Shown here: positions 8,880 through 18,098 of the stretch, one piece after another
Position numbering within the stretch: position 1 is the stretch's first letter
Layout: every line of letters starts with the position of its first letter
Assembly: GCA_947629455.1 (NCBI GenBank)
Contig: CANRDT010000009.1
Coordinates: 1-64,000, forward strand
Source of the DNA: an uncultured Ruminococcus sp.
GTDB lineage: Bacteria > Bacillota > Clostridia > Oscillospirales > Ruminococcaceae
Direction: 5' to 3'
DNA: 64,000 nt
Translations under genes and position numbers: made by a program
The notes under the pieces: generated by a model
Databases searched by the model: none
Told to the model about the DNA's origin: nothing
Seen by the model: only the letters and a program-made list of their open reading frames with translations

Positions 8880-10826
8880 TTATATATTTTCGCACAGCAT
8901 TTCAAAGGGCGCAAGCTCGAGCCTCTTTCCGTCAAGGGCAAAGCTCTGCGTTTTATCCGTATTATTAAAAATGAATCTCACGCTCCCCTTTTCGCCGCTG
9001 CGCTCCGTGATCTCGATACCGCGCGGAAGATCGTCATAGAACTTTACGCCGCGCTCCCCGAGAGCCTGCGCCGCGATGCGTCTGTAGAGATCCCTGCCGC
9101 CGATCGTACCGATATAGTACACCTTTCCTTTTCCGTAGTCGTTAAGGAGCACCGCCGCTTTGCCTGCATAGTACCCCTCGCAGTATTGAGCGATCGCCTG
9201 CGCGTTTTCCGCTGTCATAATATCGCACCAGCCGGTGCAGGAAAACTCCTCCCTGTCAGAAAACCTGACGGTATTTCTTCCCCCGCCGATCGGATCGTAC
9301 TCCTCGGCATATCCTCCGACAAGCTCTCTGTAGACGGTCGGCAGCTGTTCCATTATACATTTATTATTGTTATCCTTAACGCCGCTGCGGTCGGTAAGGA
9401 TAACGGTCTTGCCCTTTGCGGCAAAGTCATAGAGATTTTTAACGGCGCGTTCATTGGTGATATACATAGTCGGAGCGGCTGCGATCTCATATCCGTCAAG
9501 CGGCGAATTTTCGTCTATTATATCCACATTCACGCCCAACGAAACGAACGCGTCGTGCAGAAGTTTGAGCTGACGGAAGTAGTAGAATCCGTCCGTCTGC
9601 GGCTGTATGCGAAACGCCCACTCGTTCTGCGCGGAATAAAGCACCGCAACGCGCGAGACCACTTTTGTACCGTCCAGAGCGTGCGATACCTCCGCCGCCT
9701 GACGGCACAGGCTGACAAACTCCTCAAAACGTCTGCCGGGTACGTTTGAATGATCTATAAGACCGTGCCAGTGCATTTCCGCTCCGCTGACCGCAGTCCT
9801 CCAGCGAAAATGCAGCACCTTGTCCGCACCGTGCGCGACAGCCTGCATAGCGTATCCCCGTATCATTCCGGGAGAGGGCATTCTGCCCATAGGCGACCAG
9901 CAGCCCATACCGCCGCTAAGCTGCTCCATTATCCAGAAATTCTTCCTCTTTATCCCCCTGACAAGATCGAGGTGGAACGCGTGGGAATATATCTCCTCTT
10001 TATCCTCGGGTATGACGGTGACGGGATAGTTATCGAACGCCGCAATGTCGAGCCGTGCAAACTCATCGTGAAAGTCGGGCATATTCTCGCAGAACCACAT
10101 ATTTGTCGTGACGAGCGTCCCCGGGCAGTTTTTCCTGATAATAGCCGCCTGCCGATCAATATATTTTATCACATCGCTTGACGCATATCTGTAAAAATCG
10201 AGCATATAGGAGGGATTGAGCCACGCTTTCGGGTAACTGCCGAGCGGCGGCTTTATCTGCTCCCACGAGGAATATTCTCCGCTCCAGACGCTGTTGCCGT
10301 ATGCCCTGTTGAGTTCGTCAAGGCTGCCGTATCTGTTTTTCAGCCACTGTCTGTAGCTTTCCGTGCAGTCGGGGCAAAAGCAGAAATTCGCCTCCAGCTC
10401 GTTATCTATCTGCCACGCAATGACGGACGGTTCGTTTGCGTATCTCTTGGTCATAATATCGACAATCCTGTCGGCATAACGGAGAAGATCCGCATTGTTA
10501 TAACATCGGTGACCGCGTATCCCCGTGGCGATCTTTTTGCCGTCCGCGCCCGTCTGCACGGCGTCGGGATATTTTTCATACAGCCACAGCGGCGGACAGT
10601 TGGTCGGAGTGCAGAGTATCACGTCTATACCCCTCTGCGAGAAAAGTTCCACCGCCCTGTCGAGCCACTCAAAGTGAAATTCCCCTTCTCTCGGCTCAAA
10701 CCTGCTCCACGCAAATTCGCCCATACGCACGGCGCCGACTCCCGCCTTTTTCATAAGATCGGCGTCAGCTTTCCACATCTTCTCGTCCCAATGCTCGGGA
10801 TAATAATCTACGCCTATTGAGATCAT
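8880..10826 (-). CDS. Glycoside hydrolase family 42 beta-galactosidase
   Basis: A cytoplasmic enzyme of 648 residues that should hydrolyse terminal beta-D-galactosides. The start (GVDYYPEHWDEKMW) and MGEFAWSRFEPREG are GH42 hallmarks. Glu143 in AWQIDNELE is the expected acid/base and Glu301 in WIMEQLSGG the nucleophile. Cys108, Cys149, Cys151 and Cys154 (CFCPDC) match the zinc cluster of many GH42 enzymes. A class-I amidotransferase-like trimerisation domain and a small beta domain follow. With no signal peptide it must act on imported oligosaccharides. It starts 12 bp after the dCMP deaminase gene and shares its operon with fabD, an odd partnership. Confidence 0.93.
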   Translation of the reverse strand: MISIGVDYYPEHWDEKMWKADADLMKKAGVGAVRMGEFAWSRFEPREGEFHFEWLDRAVELFSQRGIDVILCTPTNCPPLWLYEKYPDAVQTGADGKKIATGIRGHRCYNNADLLRYADRIVDIMTKRYANEPSVIAWQIDNELEANFCFCPDCTESYRQWLKNRYGSLDELNRAYGNSVWSGEYSSWEQIKPPLGSYPKAWLNPSYMLDFYRYASSDVIKYIDRQAAIIRKNCPGTLVTTNMWFCENMPDFHDEFARLDIAAFDNYPVTVIPEDKEEIYSHAFHLDLVRGIKRKNFWIMEQLSGGMGCWSPMGRMPSPGMIRGYAMQAVAHGADKVLHFRWRTAVSGAEMHWHGLIDHSNVPGRRFEEFVSLCRQAAEVSHALDGTKVVSRVAVLYSAQNEWAFRIQPQTDGFYYFRQLKLLHDAFVSLGVNVDIIDENSPLDGYEIAAAPTMYITNERAVKNLYDFAAKGKTVILTDRSGVKDNNNKCIMEQLPTVYRELVGGYAEEYDPIGGGRNTVRFSDREEFSCTGWCDIMTAENAQAIAQYCEGYYAGKAAVLLNDYGKGKVYYIGTIGGRDLYRRIAAQALGERGVKFYDDLPRGIEITERSGEKGSVRFIFNNTDKTQSFALDGKRLELAPFEMLCENI

Positions 10827-10838
10827 AACTTTTACCTC

Positions 10839-11318
10839 TTACAGAACAAGTTCCACCTTACGATTTGTAGGTACATATTTTTTATAGCTTATCCCCGTCA
10901 TATCGAACATTTTCTTTGACGCTTTCACGCCGTCCGAATCCGCATACTTATCCTCCATATATATGACTTCCCTGATACCGCTCTGGATTATCGCCTTTGC
11001 GCACTCGTTGCAGGGAAAAAGCGAAACATACAGCCTTGCGTTTTTCAGACTTCCCGACGAGCGGTTGAGTATGGCGTTGAGTTCGGCGTGGCAGACAAAG
11101 GGATATTTCGTTTCGAGCGGTTCGCCCTCTCGTCCCCACGGCATTTCGTCGTCGCTGCAGCCGGTGGGCATTCCGTTATATCCCATAGAAAGTATCTTGT
11201 TCTCGTCGGATACTATGCACGCGCCCACCTGCGTATTGCTGTCCTTGCTCCTGCACGCGGAGAGCAGCGCGATCCCCATAAAATACTCGTCCCACGAAAG
11301 ATAATCCGTCCTTTTCAT
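10839..11318 (-). CDS. dCMP deaminase (ComEB type)
   Basis: A zinc-dependent cytidine/deoxycytidylate deaminase of 159 residues. His77 and Glu79 (CHAELNAI) and Cys103 and Cys106 (FPCNECAKAI) form the zinc and proton-shuttle site. The extra segment between residues 30 and 70 (NTQVGACIV, GYNGMPTGC) is typical of dCMP deaminases, which turn dCMP into dUMP for thymidylate synthesis. ComEB homologues often lie near competence genes; here it is second in the fabD operon. AGGAGG precedes its ATG, and its stop codon is followed by GAGGTAAAAG, which doubles as the ribosome site of the next gene. Confidence 0.92.
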   Translation of the reverse strand: MKRTDYLSWDEYFMGIALLSACRSKDSNTQVGACIVSDENKILSMGYNGMPTGCSDDEMPWGREGEPLETKYPFVCHAELNAILNRSSGSLKNARLYVSLFPCNECAKAIIQSGIREVIYMEDKYADSDGVKASKKMFDMTGISYKKYVPTNRKVELVL

Positions 11319-11329
11319 AAGTCCTCCTA

Positions 11330-12253
11330 TCAGCCTATGCTTTCAAGAGCTTTTTCAAGCGTCTTTACGTTTTCGATATTTACCGCGCGCGCGCCCTTGA
11401 GCGTTTTCTTGACAAGCCCCGTCAGCACCTTGCCCGGTCCGAGTTCTATGTAATTTTCATAGCCTGCCGCGTCCATCTGCGCAAGCTCGGAGGTGAATTT
11501 AACGGGCGAAACGATATGCTCCGCCAGCAGAGCAGGCATATCCGAGAAATCTTCAAGCTTTTTTCCGAGAACGTTTGAATAAAACTCCGCGTTCGGCTCT
11601 CTGAAAGTTATCTCCCTCGCCGTTTTTATAAATTCGTCAGCCGCGCTGCGCATAAATTCGCAGTGGAACGCGCTCGCCACATTCAGACGTATCGCACGCG
11701 CTTTCTTTTCCGCAAAGACCGCCGCAGCCCTTTCGCAGGCGGAGGGTTCTCCCGCAATGACCGTCTGCACGGCTGAATTGTAGTTGACCGGCAGGACATA
11801 TCCCTCGACCGACTCGCAAACCTCGGCGACCTCATCGGCGGAAAGTCCGACAATGGCATACATAACGCCCTCGTTTTCCGCAGCGGCTTTCTGCATTGCC
11901 GCCGCCCTTGCCCTGATAAGGCGGAAACCGTCCTCCAAAGATACCATTCCCGAAGCGACCATTGCCGCGTACTCTCCGAGAGAATGTCCTGCAACGCCGT
12001 CAAAGGTCACCCCTTTTTCGGTAACTGCCGCCAGCGCCGACAGCGAACAAGCCATTATCGCAGGCTGTGAATTGACAGTCATATCGAGCTGCTCCTGCGG
12101 ACCGTCAAAACAGATCTTCGCGATGTCGCAGCCGAGTATCTCCCCTGCCGTGTCAAATACCTTACGCGCCCCCTCGCAGGCGTCGTAAAGCTCCTTTGCC
12201 ATTCCGACATACTGGGAACCCTGTCCCGAGAACAAAAAAATGTTTTTCGCCAT
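11330..12253 (-). CDS. fabD: Malonyl-CoA:ACP transacylase
   Basis: This 307-residue enzyme transfers malonyl groups from CoA to acyl-carrier protein, supplying FabH and FabF. The N-terminal FSGQGSQYVGMAKEL, the nucleophile Ser91 in GHSLGEYAAM and the catalytic His197 in SAFHCEFM are all present. AAAGGAG precedes the ATG. It is the only fatty-acid gene here on the minus strand: it heads an operon with a dCMP deaminase, a GH42 enzyme and an AlkZ-related gene, and is divergent from fabH across about 430 bp, so shared control is possible. Confidence 0.95.
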   Translation of the reverse strand: MAKNIFLFSGQGSQYVGMAKELYDACEGARKVFDTAGEILGCDIAKICFDGPQEQLDMTVNSQPAIMACSLSALAAVTEKGVTFDGVAGHSLGEYAAMVASGMVSLEDGFRLIRARAAAMQKAAAENEGVMYAIVGLSADEVAEVCESVEGYVLPVNYNSAVQTVIAGEPSACERAAAVFAEKKARAIRLNVASAFHCEFMRSAADEFIKTAREITFREPNAEFYSNVLGKKLEDFSDMPALLAEHIVSPVKFTSELAQMDAAGYENYIELGPGKVLTGLVKKTLKGARAVNIENVKTLEKALESIG

Positions 12254-12686
12254 AAAAATACGCTCCTTTATTATATAATTTTAACCGTTTCATATATCCG
12301 GCGGTGAGCGGCATTCTGCACTTATCGGCAAAGATACGCAATTCACATCAAATTCACGAAAAATATTTGCTGATAAAACAAAATATACATTTCTGCGCTT
12401 GTTTTTTCTATATTTAGTTAAAAACGCCTTGAAAATTGTTAATTATTCTTAAAATGTTTACGTTGCTAAAAGCTTGTTCACAAAAAATTATTTTGCAATC
12501 CATAAAATTAGGTTATAATAGGATATGCAGGGTGTGTCCGCAGAAGTTTTATACTATTATATTACCATTATAACACAGTATCGGCAAAAAAACAATATCC
12601 TGCGAAAAATAATCATACAAATGAACTATCGCGCAGAGCAGGGGCGGCATTCCTGCTTTCGTCGGATAAACCGAGGGGGAATAAAA
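12254..12686. promoter_or_regulatory. Divergent fabD/fabH control region
   Basis: An A/T-rich region between two divergent transcripts. For fabH, TTTGCA (12492-12497) and TATAAT (12514-12519) are 16 bp apart and give a leader of about 160 nt. A TATATAAT tract just before fabD (about 12270-12280) is a possible minus-strand -10. I see no convincing FapR- or FabT-type operator. A frame continues upstream of fabH from 12525, but it lacks a ribosome site and reads as leader. Confidence 0.5.
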
Positions 12687-13700
12687 GTGGCAGAGTACAT
12701 AAAGACAGTCGGAGCGGATATAAGGGGTATCGGAAAGTACGTTCCCGAGCTCACGGCGACAAACGAGGATTTCACAAAGATCGTGGACACGAGCGACGAG
12801 TGGATAACTCAGCGCACGGGAATAAAGGTGCGCCACATAACGAACGGAGAGCCTACATACTATATCGGGGCGCAGGCGGCAAAAGCAGCTCTCAAGGACG
12901 CAGGTATCAGCGCGGAGGATATCGACCTCATCATCGCGACTACCGTTACTCCCGACTTTTTCACGCCCTCCCTCTCCTGCCTTATACAGAGGGAGATAGG
13001 CGCGGCGGGAAGTATGGCGATGGACGTCAACTGCGCCTGCTCGGGATTCGTTTACGGATTCGATATGGCGAAAAGATACCTCCAGACGGGGGACGGGATA
13101 AACAACGTTCTGCTTGTCGCGTCGGAGGAACTTTCCAAATTCGTAGACTACACCGACCGTGCAAGCTGCGTGCTTTTCGGCGACGGAGCGGCGGCTTTCC
13201 TGCTGCAAAAGCGCGGGGATACTCTTTATTCGGGATATATGGGCGCGGACGGAAACGGCGCGAAGTATCTGGTGTCGCGCGCTCTCAGGTGCGAAAACGC
13301 TTTCCGCACCAACACAGAGGAATTTGATATGCAGATGCCGCAGACCAAAAAGCATTACTTTACTCAGGACGGCAAAGAAGTATACAAATTCGCCACAAAG
13401 GCTTTGCCCGACTGCGTGGAAAAGGTCTGTGCCAAAGCCGGTATCGCTCCGGCGGAGCTTGACCGCATAGTGCCTCATCAGGCGAATATACGCATTATCG
13501 AAACGGCGGCAAAGCACCTCAAACTGCCTATGGATAAGTTTTCAATGTACATCGACCGCTACGGAAACACCTCCTCCGCGTCGATACCGCTCGCTTTCTG
13601 CGACGCTGTCGCGGACGGCTCGATAAAACGCGGCGACAGAATATGCCTTGTGGGATTCGGCGGAGGACTTACCTACGGCGGAGTGGTATTTGAATACTGA
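12687..13700 (+). CDS. fabH: 3-oxoacyl-ACP synthase III
   Basis: FabH condenses an acyl-CoA primer with malonyl-ACP and so starts each fatty-acid chain. The GTG start at 12687 is chosen because CGAGGGGG lies seven bases upstream and because family homology begins there (ADIRGIGKYVPEL). The protein is then 337 residues. The catalytic triad is Cys118 (NCACSGF), His264 (VPHQANIRI) and Asn294 (YGNTSSAS). The C-terminal GFGGGLTYGG is also typical. It is the first gene of a plus-strand operon that continues to the ACP gene at 21.9 kb. Confidence 0.95.
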   Translation: MAEYIKTVGADIRGIGKYVPELTATNEDFTKIVDTSDEWITQRTGIKVRHITNGEPTYYIGAQAAKAALKDAGISAEDIDLIIATTVTPDFFTPSLSCLIQREIGAAGSMAMDVNCACSGFVYGFDMAKRYLQTGDGINNVLLVASEELSKFVDYTDRASCVLFGDGAAAFLLQKRGDTLYSGYMGADGNGAKYLVSRALRCENAFRTNTEEFDMQMPQTKKHYFTQDGKEVYKFATKALPDCVEKVCAKAGIAPAELDRIVPHQANIRIIETAAKHLKLPMDKFSMYIDRYGNTSSASIPLAFCDAVADGSIKRGDRICLVGFGGGLTYGGVVFEY

Positions 13701-13722
13701 CAACAGACAAAGGAGAATTATT

Positions 13723-14661
13723 ATGACAGCTCTTAAAACAAGAATAACCGATCTTCTGGGTATAGAGTACCCGATAATCCAAGGCGGTATGGCGTGGATA
13801 GCCGAATCGACGCTTGCATCAGCAGTCACCAATGCGGGCGGACTGGGGCTTATCGCAGGCGGTTCTGCTCCGATAGATTATCTGAGAGATCAGATCAGAA
13901 AGACCAAAGCCGCCGTGGACGGCAAGCCGTTCGGCGTGAACATTATGCTTATGAGTCCCAACGCGGAAGATCTCGCACAGCTTGTGATAGACGAGAAAGT
14001 CCCCGTCGTGACGACCGGCGCAGGCAATCCCGGAAAATTTATGGCGGCGTGGAAGGACGCAGGAGTAAAGGTCATTCCCGTTATCCCGTCGGTAGGACTT
14101 GCAAAGAGAATGGAAAAGGCAGGCGCGGACGCGGTAGTCGCGGAGGGTACGGAATCGGGCGGACATATCGGTGAAAATACCACGATGTGCCTTGTTCCGC
14201 AGGTAGCCGACGCCGTGGATATTCCCGTGATAGCCGCCGGAGGTATCGCGGACGGCAGAGGTGTCGCCGCCTCATTTATGCTGGGAGCTGAGGGAGTGCA
14301 GGTGGGAACGAGATTCCTCGCGTCGCAGGAATGTCAGATACACCCGACATACAAGGAGCTTGTCGTAAAGGCAAAGGATACGGACAATATCGTTACCGGA
14401 CGGACTACCGGACACCCCTGCCGCAACGTAAAAACGAAATTCTCAAAGCGGCTTGCAAGCGGAGAGATGAGCGGCACGATAACGCCGGAGGAATTTGAGG
14501 AGATAACTCTCGGCTCGCTGAGAAAGGCGGTGCAGGACGGCAATCTTGAAGAGGGTTCGTTCCTTTGCGGACTTATCGCCGGAATGGTGAACGAGGTAAA
14601 GCCCTGCAAGGAGATAATTGAGGAAATGTTCGCTCAGGCAGAAAAGCTGCTTGGCAGATGA
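13723..14661 (+). CDS. fabK: Enoyl-ACP reductase II (FMN-dependent)
   Basis: FabK performs the last reduction of each elongation cycle using FMN and NAD(P)H. This protein of 312 residues is a 2-nitropropane dioxygenase-like TIM barrel: the N-terminal YPIIQGGMAWIA, VTTGAGNPGK, EGTESGGHIGE and AAGGIADGRGVAASFMLGA are the flavin and phosphate-binding signatures. Its place between fabH and fabG separates it from true nitronate monooxygenases. FabK enzymes are not inhibited by triclosan, unlike FabI, and no fabI is visible. ATG at 13723 follows AAAGGAG; the upstream extension overlaps fabH. Confidence 0.93.
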   Translation: MTALKTRITDLLGIEYPIIQGGMAWIAESTLASAVTNAGGLGLIAGGSAPIDYLRDQIRKTKAAVDGKPFGVNIMLMSPNAEDLAQLVIDEKVPVVTTGAGNPGKFMAAWKDAGVKVIPVIPSVGLAKRMEKAGADAVVAEGTESGGHIGENTTMCLVPQVADAVDIPVIAAGGIADGRGVAASFMLGAEGVQVGTRFLASQECQIHPTYKELVVKAKDTDNIVTGRTTGHPCRNVKTKFSKRLASGEMSGTITPEEFEEITLGSLRKAVQDGNLEEGSFLCGLIAGMVNEVKPCKEIIEEMFAQAEKLLGR

Positions 14662-14685
14662 CATAAAAATACGGAGGTAATACCA

Positions 14686-15555
14686 ATGAAAAAGTCGATA
14701 ATACCGTTTCTGCTCGCAGCGGCAATGCTGACCGCCTGCGGCAGTTCGGACAGTGAAAGTTCTTCTCAGGCGACACAAAATACTTCCGCGGCAGACTCTC
14801 AGCAGACGGCTGAAAGCACGGCGGAGGAGTCCTCTCAGGCAGAACCGGCAGAGCCTCGCAGCATAAAGCTTATGGCTCTGGGAGATTCGATCACCGAGGG
14901 ATTTACCTACAAGGGAGCATACCGCGAATCGCTCGCAAATCTTCTGGAGGAAAACGGTCTTTCGGAATATGTGGACTTTGTCGGCAAAAAGACGGGCGGC
15001 GACTGCTATGACAACCAGCACTGCGGATATACCGGCTATTCGATCGACAGGTTCGCCGCAGGTCAGGCAGGCATTGAAACGGACGCAAGGTCGGGAATTT
15101 CCTCTAATGTGGATAAGCTTATGTCCGACTATACTCCCGATGTGGTAATGCTTCAGATCGGCACGAACGATATACTCAGCCTTTACGAGCTGGATACGGC
15201 AGGCGACCGTCTTGCCGCTCTGGTGGACAAGATACTTGCTGCTCTCCCGGAGGACGGTATGCTCTATCTTGCGACTATTCCCTATATGGACGCAAATGAC
15301 AACACCTACATCTCGGCGGAGCATTTTACCGTGGAGTCGATGGATAAGTATGTGGACGATTACAACGAAAAGGTAAAGGCTCTGGCGGAAAAGCTGAAAT
15401 CGGAGGGAAAACCCGTCGAGCTTGCCGACGTGAACAGCGCGGTGTCCAAGGAAGATCTCCAGGACGGCGTTCACCCGACTAAGGAAGGATATGCAAAGCT
15501 GGGCGAATTCTGGTACGGTATCATTTCGGGATTCGTTACGGGCAGCGCACAATAA
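14686..15555 (+). CDS. SGNH/GDSL hydrolase lipoprotein inside the FAS II operon
   Basis: A secreted lipoprotein of 289 residues: a hydrophobic signal ends in LTAC (Cys18), then about 40 Ser/Glu/Ala-rich linker residues lead to the enzyme. Block I is MALGDSITEG (Ser68), the oxyanion block is LQIGTNDI, and the Asp-His pair is in DGVHPTKEG near the C-terminus. Such enzymes are esterases or lipases, often deacetylating sugars or cleaving lysophospholipids; the substrate here cannot be told. It sits 24 bp after fabK and 21 bp before fabG with good ribosome sites, so it is co-transcribed. That placement suggests a role in envelope lipid turnover, which is inference. Confidence 0.88.
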   Translation: MKKSIIPFLLAAAMLTACGSSDSESSSQATQNTSAADSQQTAESTAEESSQAEPAEPRSIKLMALGDSITEGFTYKGAYRESLANLLEENGLSEYVDFVGKKTGGDCYDNQHCGYTGYSIDRFAAGQAGIETDARSGISSNVDKLMSDYTPDVVMLQIGTNDILSLYELDTAGDRLAALVDKILAALPEDGMLYLATIPYMDANDNTYISAEHFTVESMDKYVDDYNEKVKALAEKLKSEGKPVELADVNSAVSKEDLQDGVHPTKEGYAKLGEFWYGIISGFVTGSAQ

Positions 15556-15576
15556 GTTATTTCGGAGGAAAATGAT

Positions 15577-16311
15577 ATGGCAGCAGCATTGATAACCGGT
15601 TCGGCAAGAGGAATAGGCGCGGCTATCGCCCTCAGACTGGCGGAGGACGGCTTTGACATCGCGCTCAACGATATTTCGCAGGAAATGTTTGAAAATAACG
15701 ATATTGCCGACAAAATAAAGGCAAAGGGCGTGCAGTGTGAAATATTCATCTGCGACGTATCCGATCACGCGCAGTGCGAAAGTACCGTAAAGGCGGTAAA
15801 AGCGCGTTTCGGCAGTATCGACGTGCTTGTAAATAACGCAGGCATAACAAGGGACGGTCTTATGGCGCGTATGAGCGAAGAGCAGTTCGATTCCGTCATC
15901 GCGGTAAACCAAAAGAGCGTTTTTAATATGACAAAATTCGCAGGCTCGGTAATGATGCGTCAGAAAAGCGGCAGGATAATCAATCTCTCCTCGGTCGCAG
16001 GCGTTTACGGCAATCCCGGGCAGATAAACTATTCCGCGTCAAAGGCGGCGATAATCGGTATGACAAAGACCGTTGCAAAGGAGCTTGGCTCAAGGGGAAT
16101 AACCTGCAACGCGGTCGCCCCGGGATTTATAAAGACTCCCATGACCGACAAGCTGACCGACGCGCAGCGCGAGGCGATGATAAATCAGATCGCCATGAAA
16201 CGTTACGGCGAGGTTGAGGAGATCGCCGGAGTGGTATCTTTCTTGGCGTCAAAGGACGCAAGCTACGTCACGGGACAGGTAATAGAGATCTCCGGCGGAC
16301 TGATGATGTGA
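15577..16311 (+). CDS. fabG: 3-oxoacyl-ACP reductase
   Basis: A short-chain dehydrogenase of 244 residues that reduces 3-oxoacyl-ACP with NADPH. The nucleotide loop is TGSARGIGAAIA, NNAG lies at residues 86-89, and Ser139, Tyr152 and Lys156 (LSSV, NYSASKAA) are catalytic. The C-terminal YVTGQVIEISGGLMM fits bacterial FabG. GGAGG precedes the ATG. It sits within the operon between the SGNH lipoprotein and fabF. Confidence 0.95.
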   Translation: MAAALITGSARGIGAAIALRLAEDGFDIALNDISQEMFENNDIADKIKAKGVQCEIFICDVSDHAQCESTVKAVKARFGSIDVLVNNAGITRDGLMARMSEEQFDSVIAVNQKSVFNMTKFAGSVMMRQKSGRIINLSSVAGVYGNPGQINYSASKAAIIGMTKTVAKELGSRGITCNAVAPGFIKTPMTDKLTDAQREAMINQIAMKRYGEVEEIAGVVSFLASKDASYVTGQVIEISGGLMM

Positions 16312-16360
16312 GCATATAAAAATGAGAATTGAAAGAGCGGCATATTAAGGAGTGTATGTA

Positions 16361-17605
16361 ATGAGAAGAGTAGTTATTACCGGAATGGGCACGGTGAATC
16401 CTCTGGGAAAAAGCGTTGCCGAGTTCTGGGAAAACATCAAGGCAAACAAGCTGGGCATTTCATATGTGGATCAGTTTGACGCAAGCGATTTCCCGATAAA
16501 GGTCGTCGGCTCGGTCAAGGATTTCGACTGCACGAAATATATCGATAAAAAAGAGGCAAGGCGTATGGATCGCTTTACTCAGCTGGCGGTATATGCGGCT
16601 ATGGAGGCTCTGGAGGACTGCGGTTCCGATCTTAAAGACCTCGATCCGTTCAGAGTGGGCATAATCGTGGGCGTCGGTATAGGCGGACTGAATCTCACCT
16701 TTGACGAGGTGGCAAAGTTCGTGGAAAAGCCGGACAAGGTATCGGTGTTCTTTATACCGATGATGATAGCGAATATGGCTGCCGGAACGGTCGCTATGAG
16801 GACGGGTTTCAAGGGGGATAATTTCTGCACCACGACAGCCTGCGCCTCCTCCTCTCACGCCGTGGGAGAAGCTTTCAGGAAGATCAAGGACGGCTATCTT
16901 GACGCGTGTATCTGCGGCGGAGCGGAATCCTGCATATCGCGGTTCTCGCTGAGCGGATTCAACAATATGAAGGCTCTGTCAAAAGCGGAGAGCATTGAAA
17001 ACGCCTCCACTCCCTTTGACGCAGAACGGCAGGGATTCGTGCTGGGCGAGGGTTCGGGCGTACTCGTTTTGGAGGAGCTTGAACACGCAAAGGCAAGAGG
17101 CGCTGAGATATACGCCGAGGTGTGCGGCTACGGCGCGACCTGCGACGCATACCATATGACAAGTCCTTCTCCGACGGGAGAGGCGGCGGCAAGAGCGATG
17201 AAACTTGCCTACACGGAGGCAGGACTTGCGCCGGAGGATATAGGCTACATCAACGCGCACGGCACTTCCACCGGACTTAACGACAAGTACGAAACTACCG
17301 CGATAAAGATTGCTTTGGGCGAGGAGGCGGCAAGGAAAACGGTCGTCAATTCCACCAAGTCGATGATAGGTCATCTGCTCGGAGCGGCAGGCGGCGTAGA
17401 GGCGATAGTTACCGCGCTTTCGGTAAAGGAAGGGTTCATACACCGCACTCTCGGCTACAAGACTCCCGATCCTGAATGTGATCTCGATTACTGCACCGAG
17501 GGCAACAGGCAGGCGGATATAAAAGCCGCACTTTCAAATTCTTTGGGATTCGGCGGTCATAACGCTACGCTGTGCCTGAAAAAATATGTAGACGGGGAGG
17601 AATGA
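16361..17605 (+). CDS. fabF: 3-oxoacyl-ACP synthase II
   Basis: FabF extends acyl-ACP chains with malonyl-ACP. The 414-residue protein has Cys161 (TTACASSSHA), His300 (INAHGTSTGLND) and His338 (KSMIGHLLGAAGG), the Cys-His-His triad of condensing enzymes, plus SLGFGGHN near the end. The ATG at 16361 is eight bases after AAGGAG; an in-frame GTG at 16352 overlaps that site and is unlikely. No fabB is seen, so this is probably the only elongating synthase of the operon. Its stop is two bases before accB. Confidence 0.95.
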   Translation: MRRVVITGMGTVNPLGKSVAEFWENIKANKLGISYVDQFDASDFPIKVVGSVKDFDCTKYIDKKEARRMDRFTQLAVYAAMEALEDCGSDLKDLDPFRVGIIVGVGIGGLNLTFDEVAKFVEKPDKVSVFFIPMMIANMAAGTVAMRTGFKGDNFCTTTACASSSHAVGEAFRKIKDGYLDACICGGAESCISRFSLSGFNNMKALSKAESIENASTPFDAERQGFVLGEGSGVLVLEELEHAKARGAEIYAEVCGYGATCDAYHMTSPSPTGEAAARAMKLAYTEAGLAPEDIGYINAHGTSTGLNDKYETTAIKIALGEEAARKTVVNSTKSMIGHLLGAAGGVEAIVTALSVKEGFIHRTLGYKTPDPECDLDYCTEGNRQADIKAALSNSLGFGGHNATLCLKKYVDGEE

Positions 17606-17607
17606 TC

Positions 17608-18081
17608 ATGAGCCGATTAGGTTTTGACGCCACTTTTGAGAATATCGAAAAGCTGTGCGATATAGTAGACAGCAGGGAGCTCGAGGAGCTTTCCATAAAG
17701 GAAAAGAACGACGACGGAAGTATCGAGATAACCATAAAGGGGAAGAAGTGTCCGCCTCCTCCGCCTGCGGCAATACAGGCGGCGCCCACCGTTCAGCAGG
17801 CTGCGTCTGCTCCTGCGGCGGCGGAAAATACGGCGGCGTTTATTCCCGGAAATGCGGTAAAAGCTCCCATTGTGGGAACGTTTTACGCCGCGCCCTCCCC
17901 AAAAGACAAGCCTTTCGTTGCGGTAGGTCAGCAGGTACATAAAGGCGACGTGCTGTTCATAATCGAGTCAATGAAGGTAATGAGCGAAATACAGAGCGAT
18001 TTTGACGGCGTTGTCAAGGAGATCTGCGTAAACGACGGAGAATCCGTGGAATACGATCAGACCATTATGATAATCGGCTGA
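17608..18081 (+). CDS. accB: Biotin carboxyl carrier protein of acetyl-CoA carboxylase
   Basis: A protein of 157 residues that carries the biotin of acetyl-CoA carboxylase. An N-terminal helical part (residues 1-48) is joined by a Pro/Ala-rich linker (about 49-80) to a biotinyl domain. Lys123 in IIESMKVMSEI is the biotinylation site; the common A/E-M-K-M form is here S-M-K-V-M. GAGG precedes the ATG at 17608, and translational coupling to fabF is likely. Confidence 0.94.
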   Translation: MSRLGFDATFENIEKLCDIVDSRELEELSIKEKNDDGSIEITIKGKKCPPPPPAAIQAAPTVQQAASAPAAAENTAAFIPGNAVKAPIVGTFYAAPSPKDKPFVAVGQQVHKGDVLFIIESMKVMSEIQSDFDGVVKEICVNDGESVEYDQTIMIIG

Positions 18082-18098
18082 GCGCGGGAGGAAATATT

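Noticed and set aside
12254-12686. FapR or FabT operator between fabD and fabH
   Set aside because: I found no convincing match to either palindrome by eye; the region is simply A/T-rich.
14443-15912. Minus-strand open frame of 489 codons across fabK, the SGNH gene and fabG
   Set aside because: It spans three real genes on the other strand, and its sequence is Arg/Cys/His-rich shadow coding.
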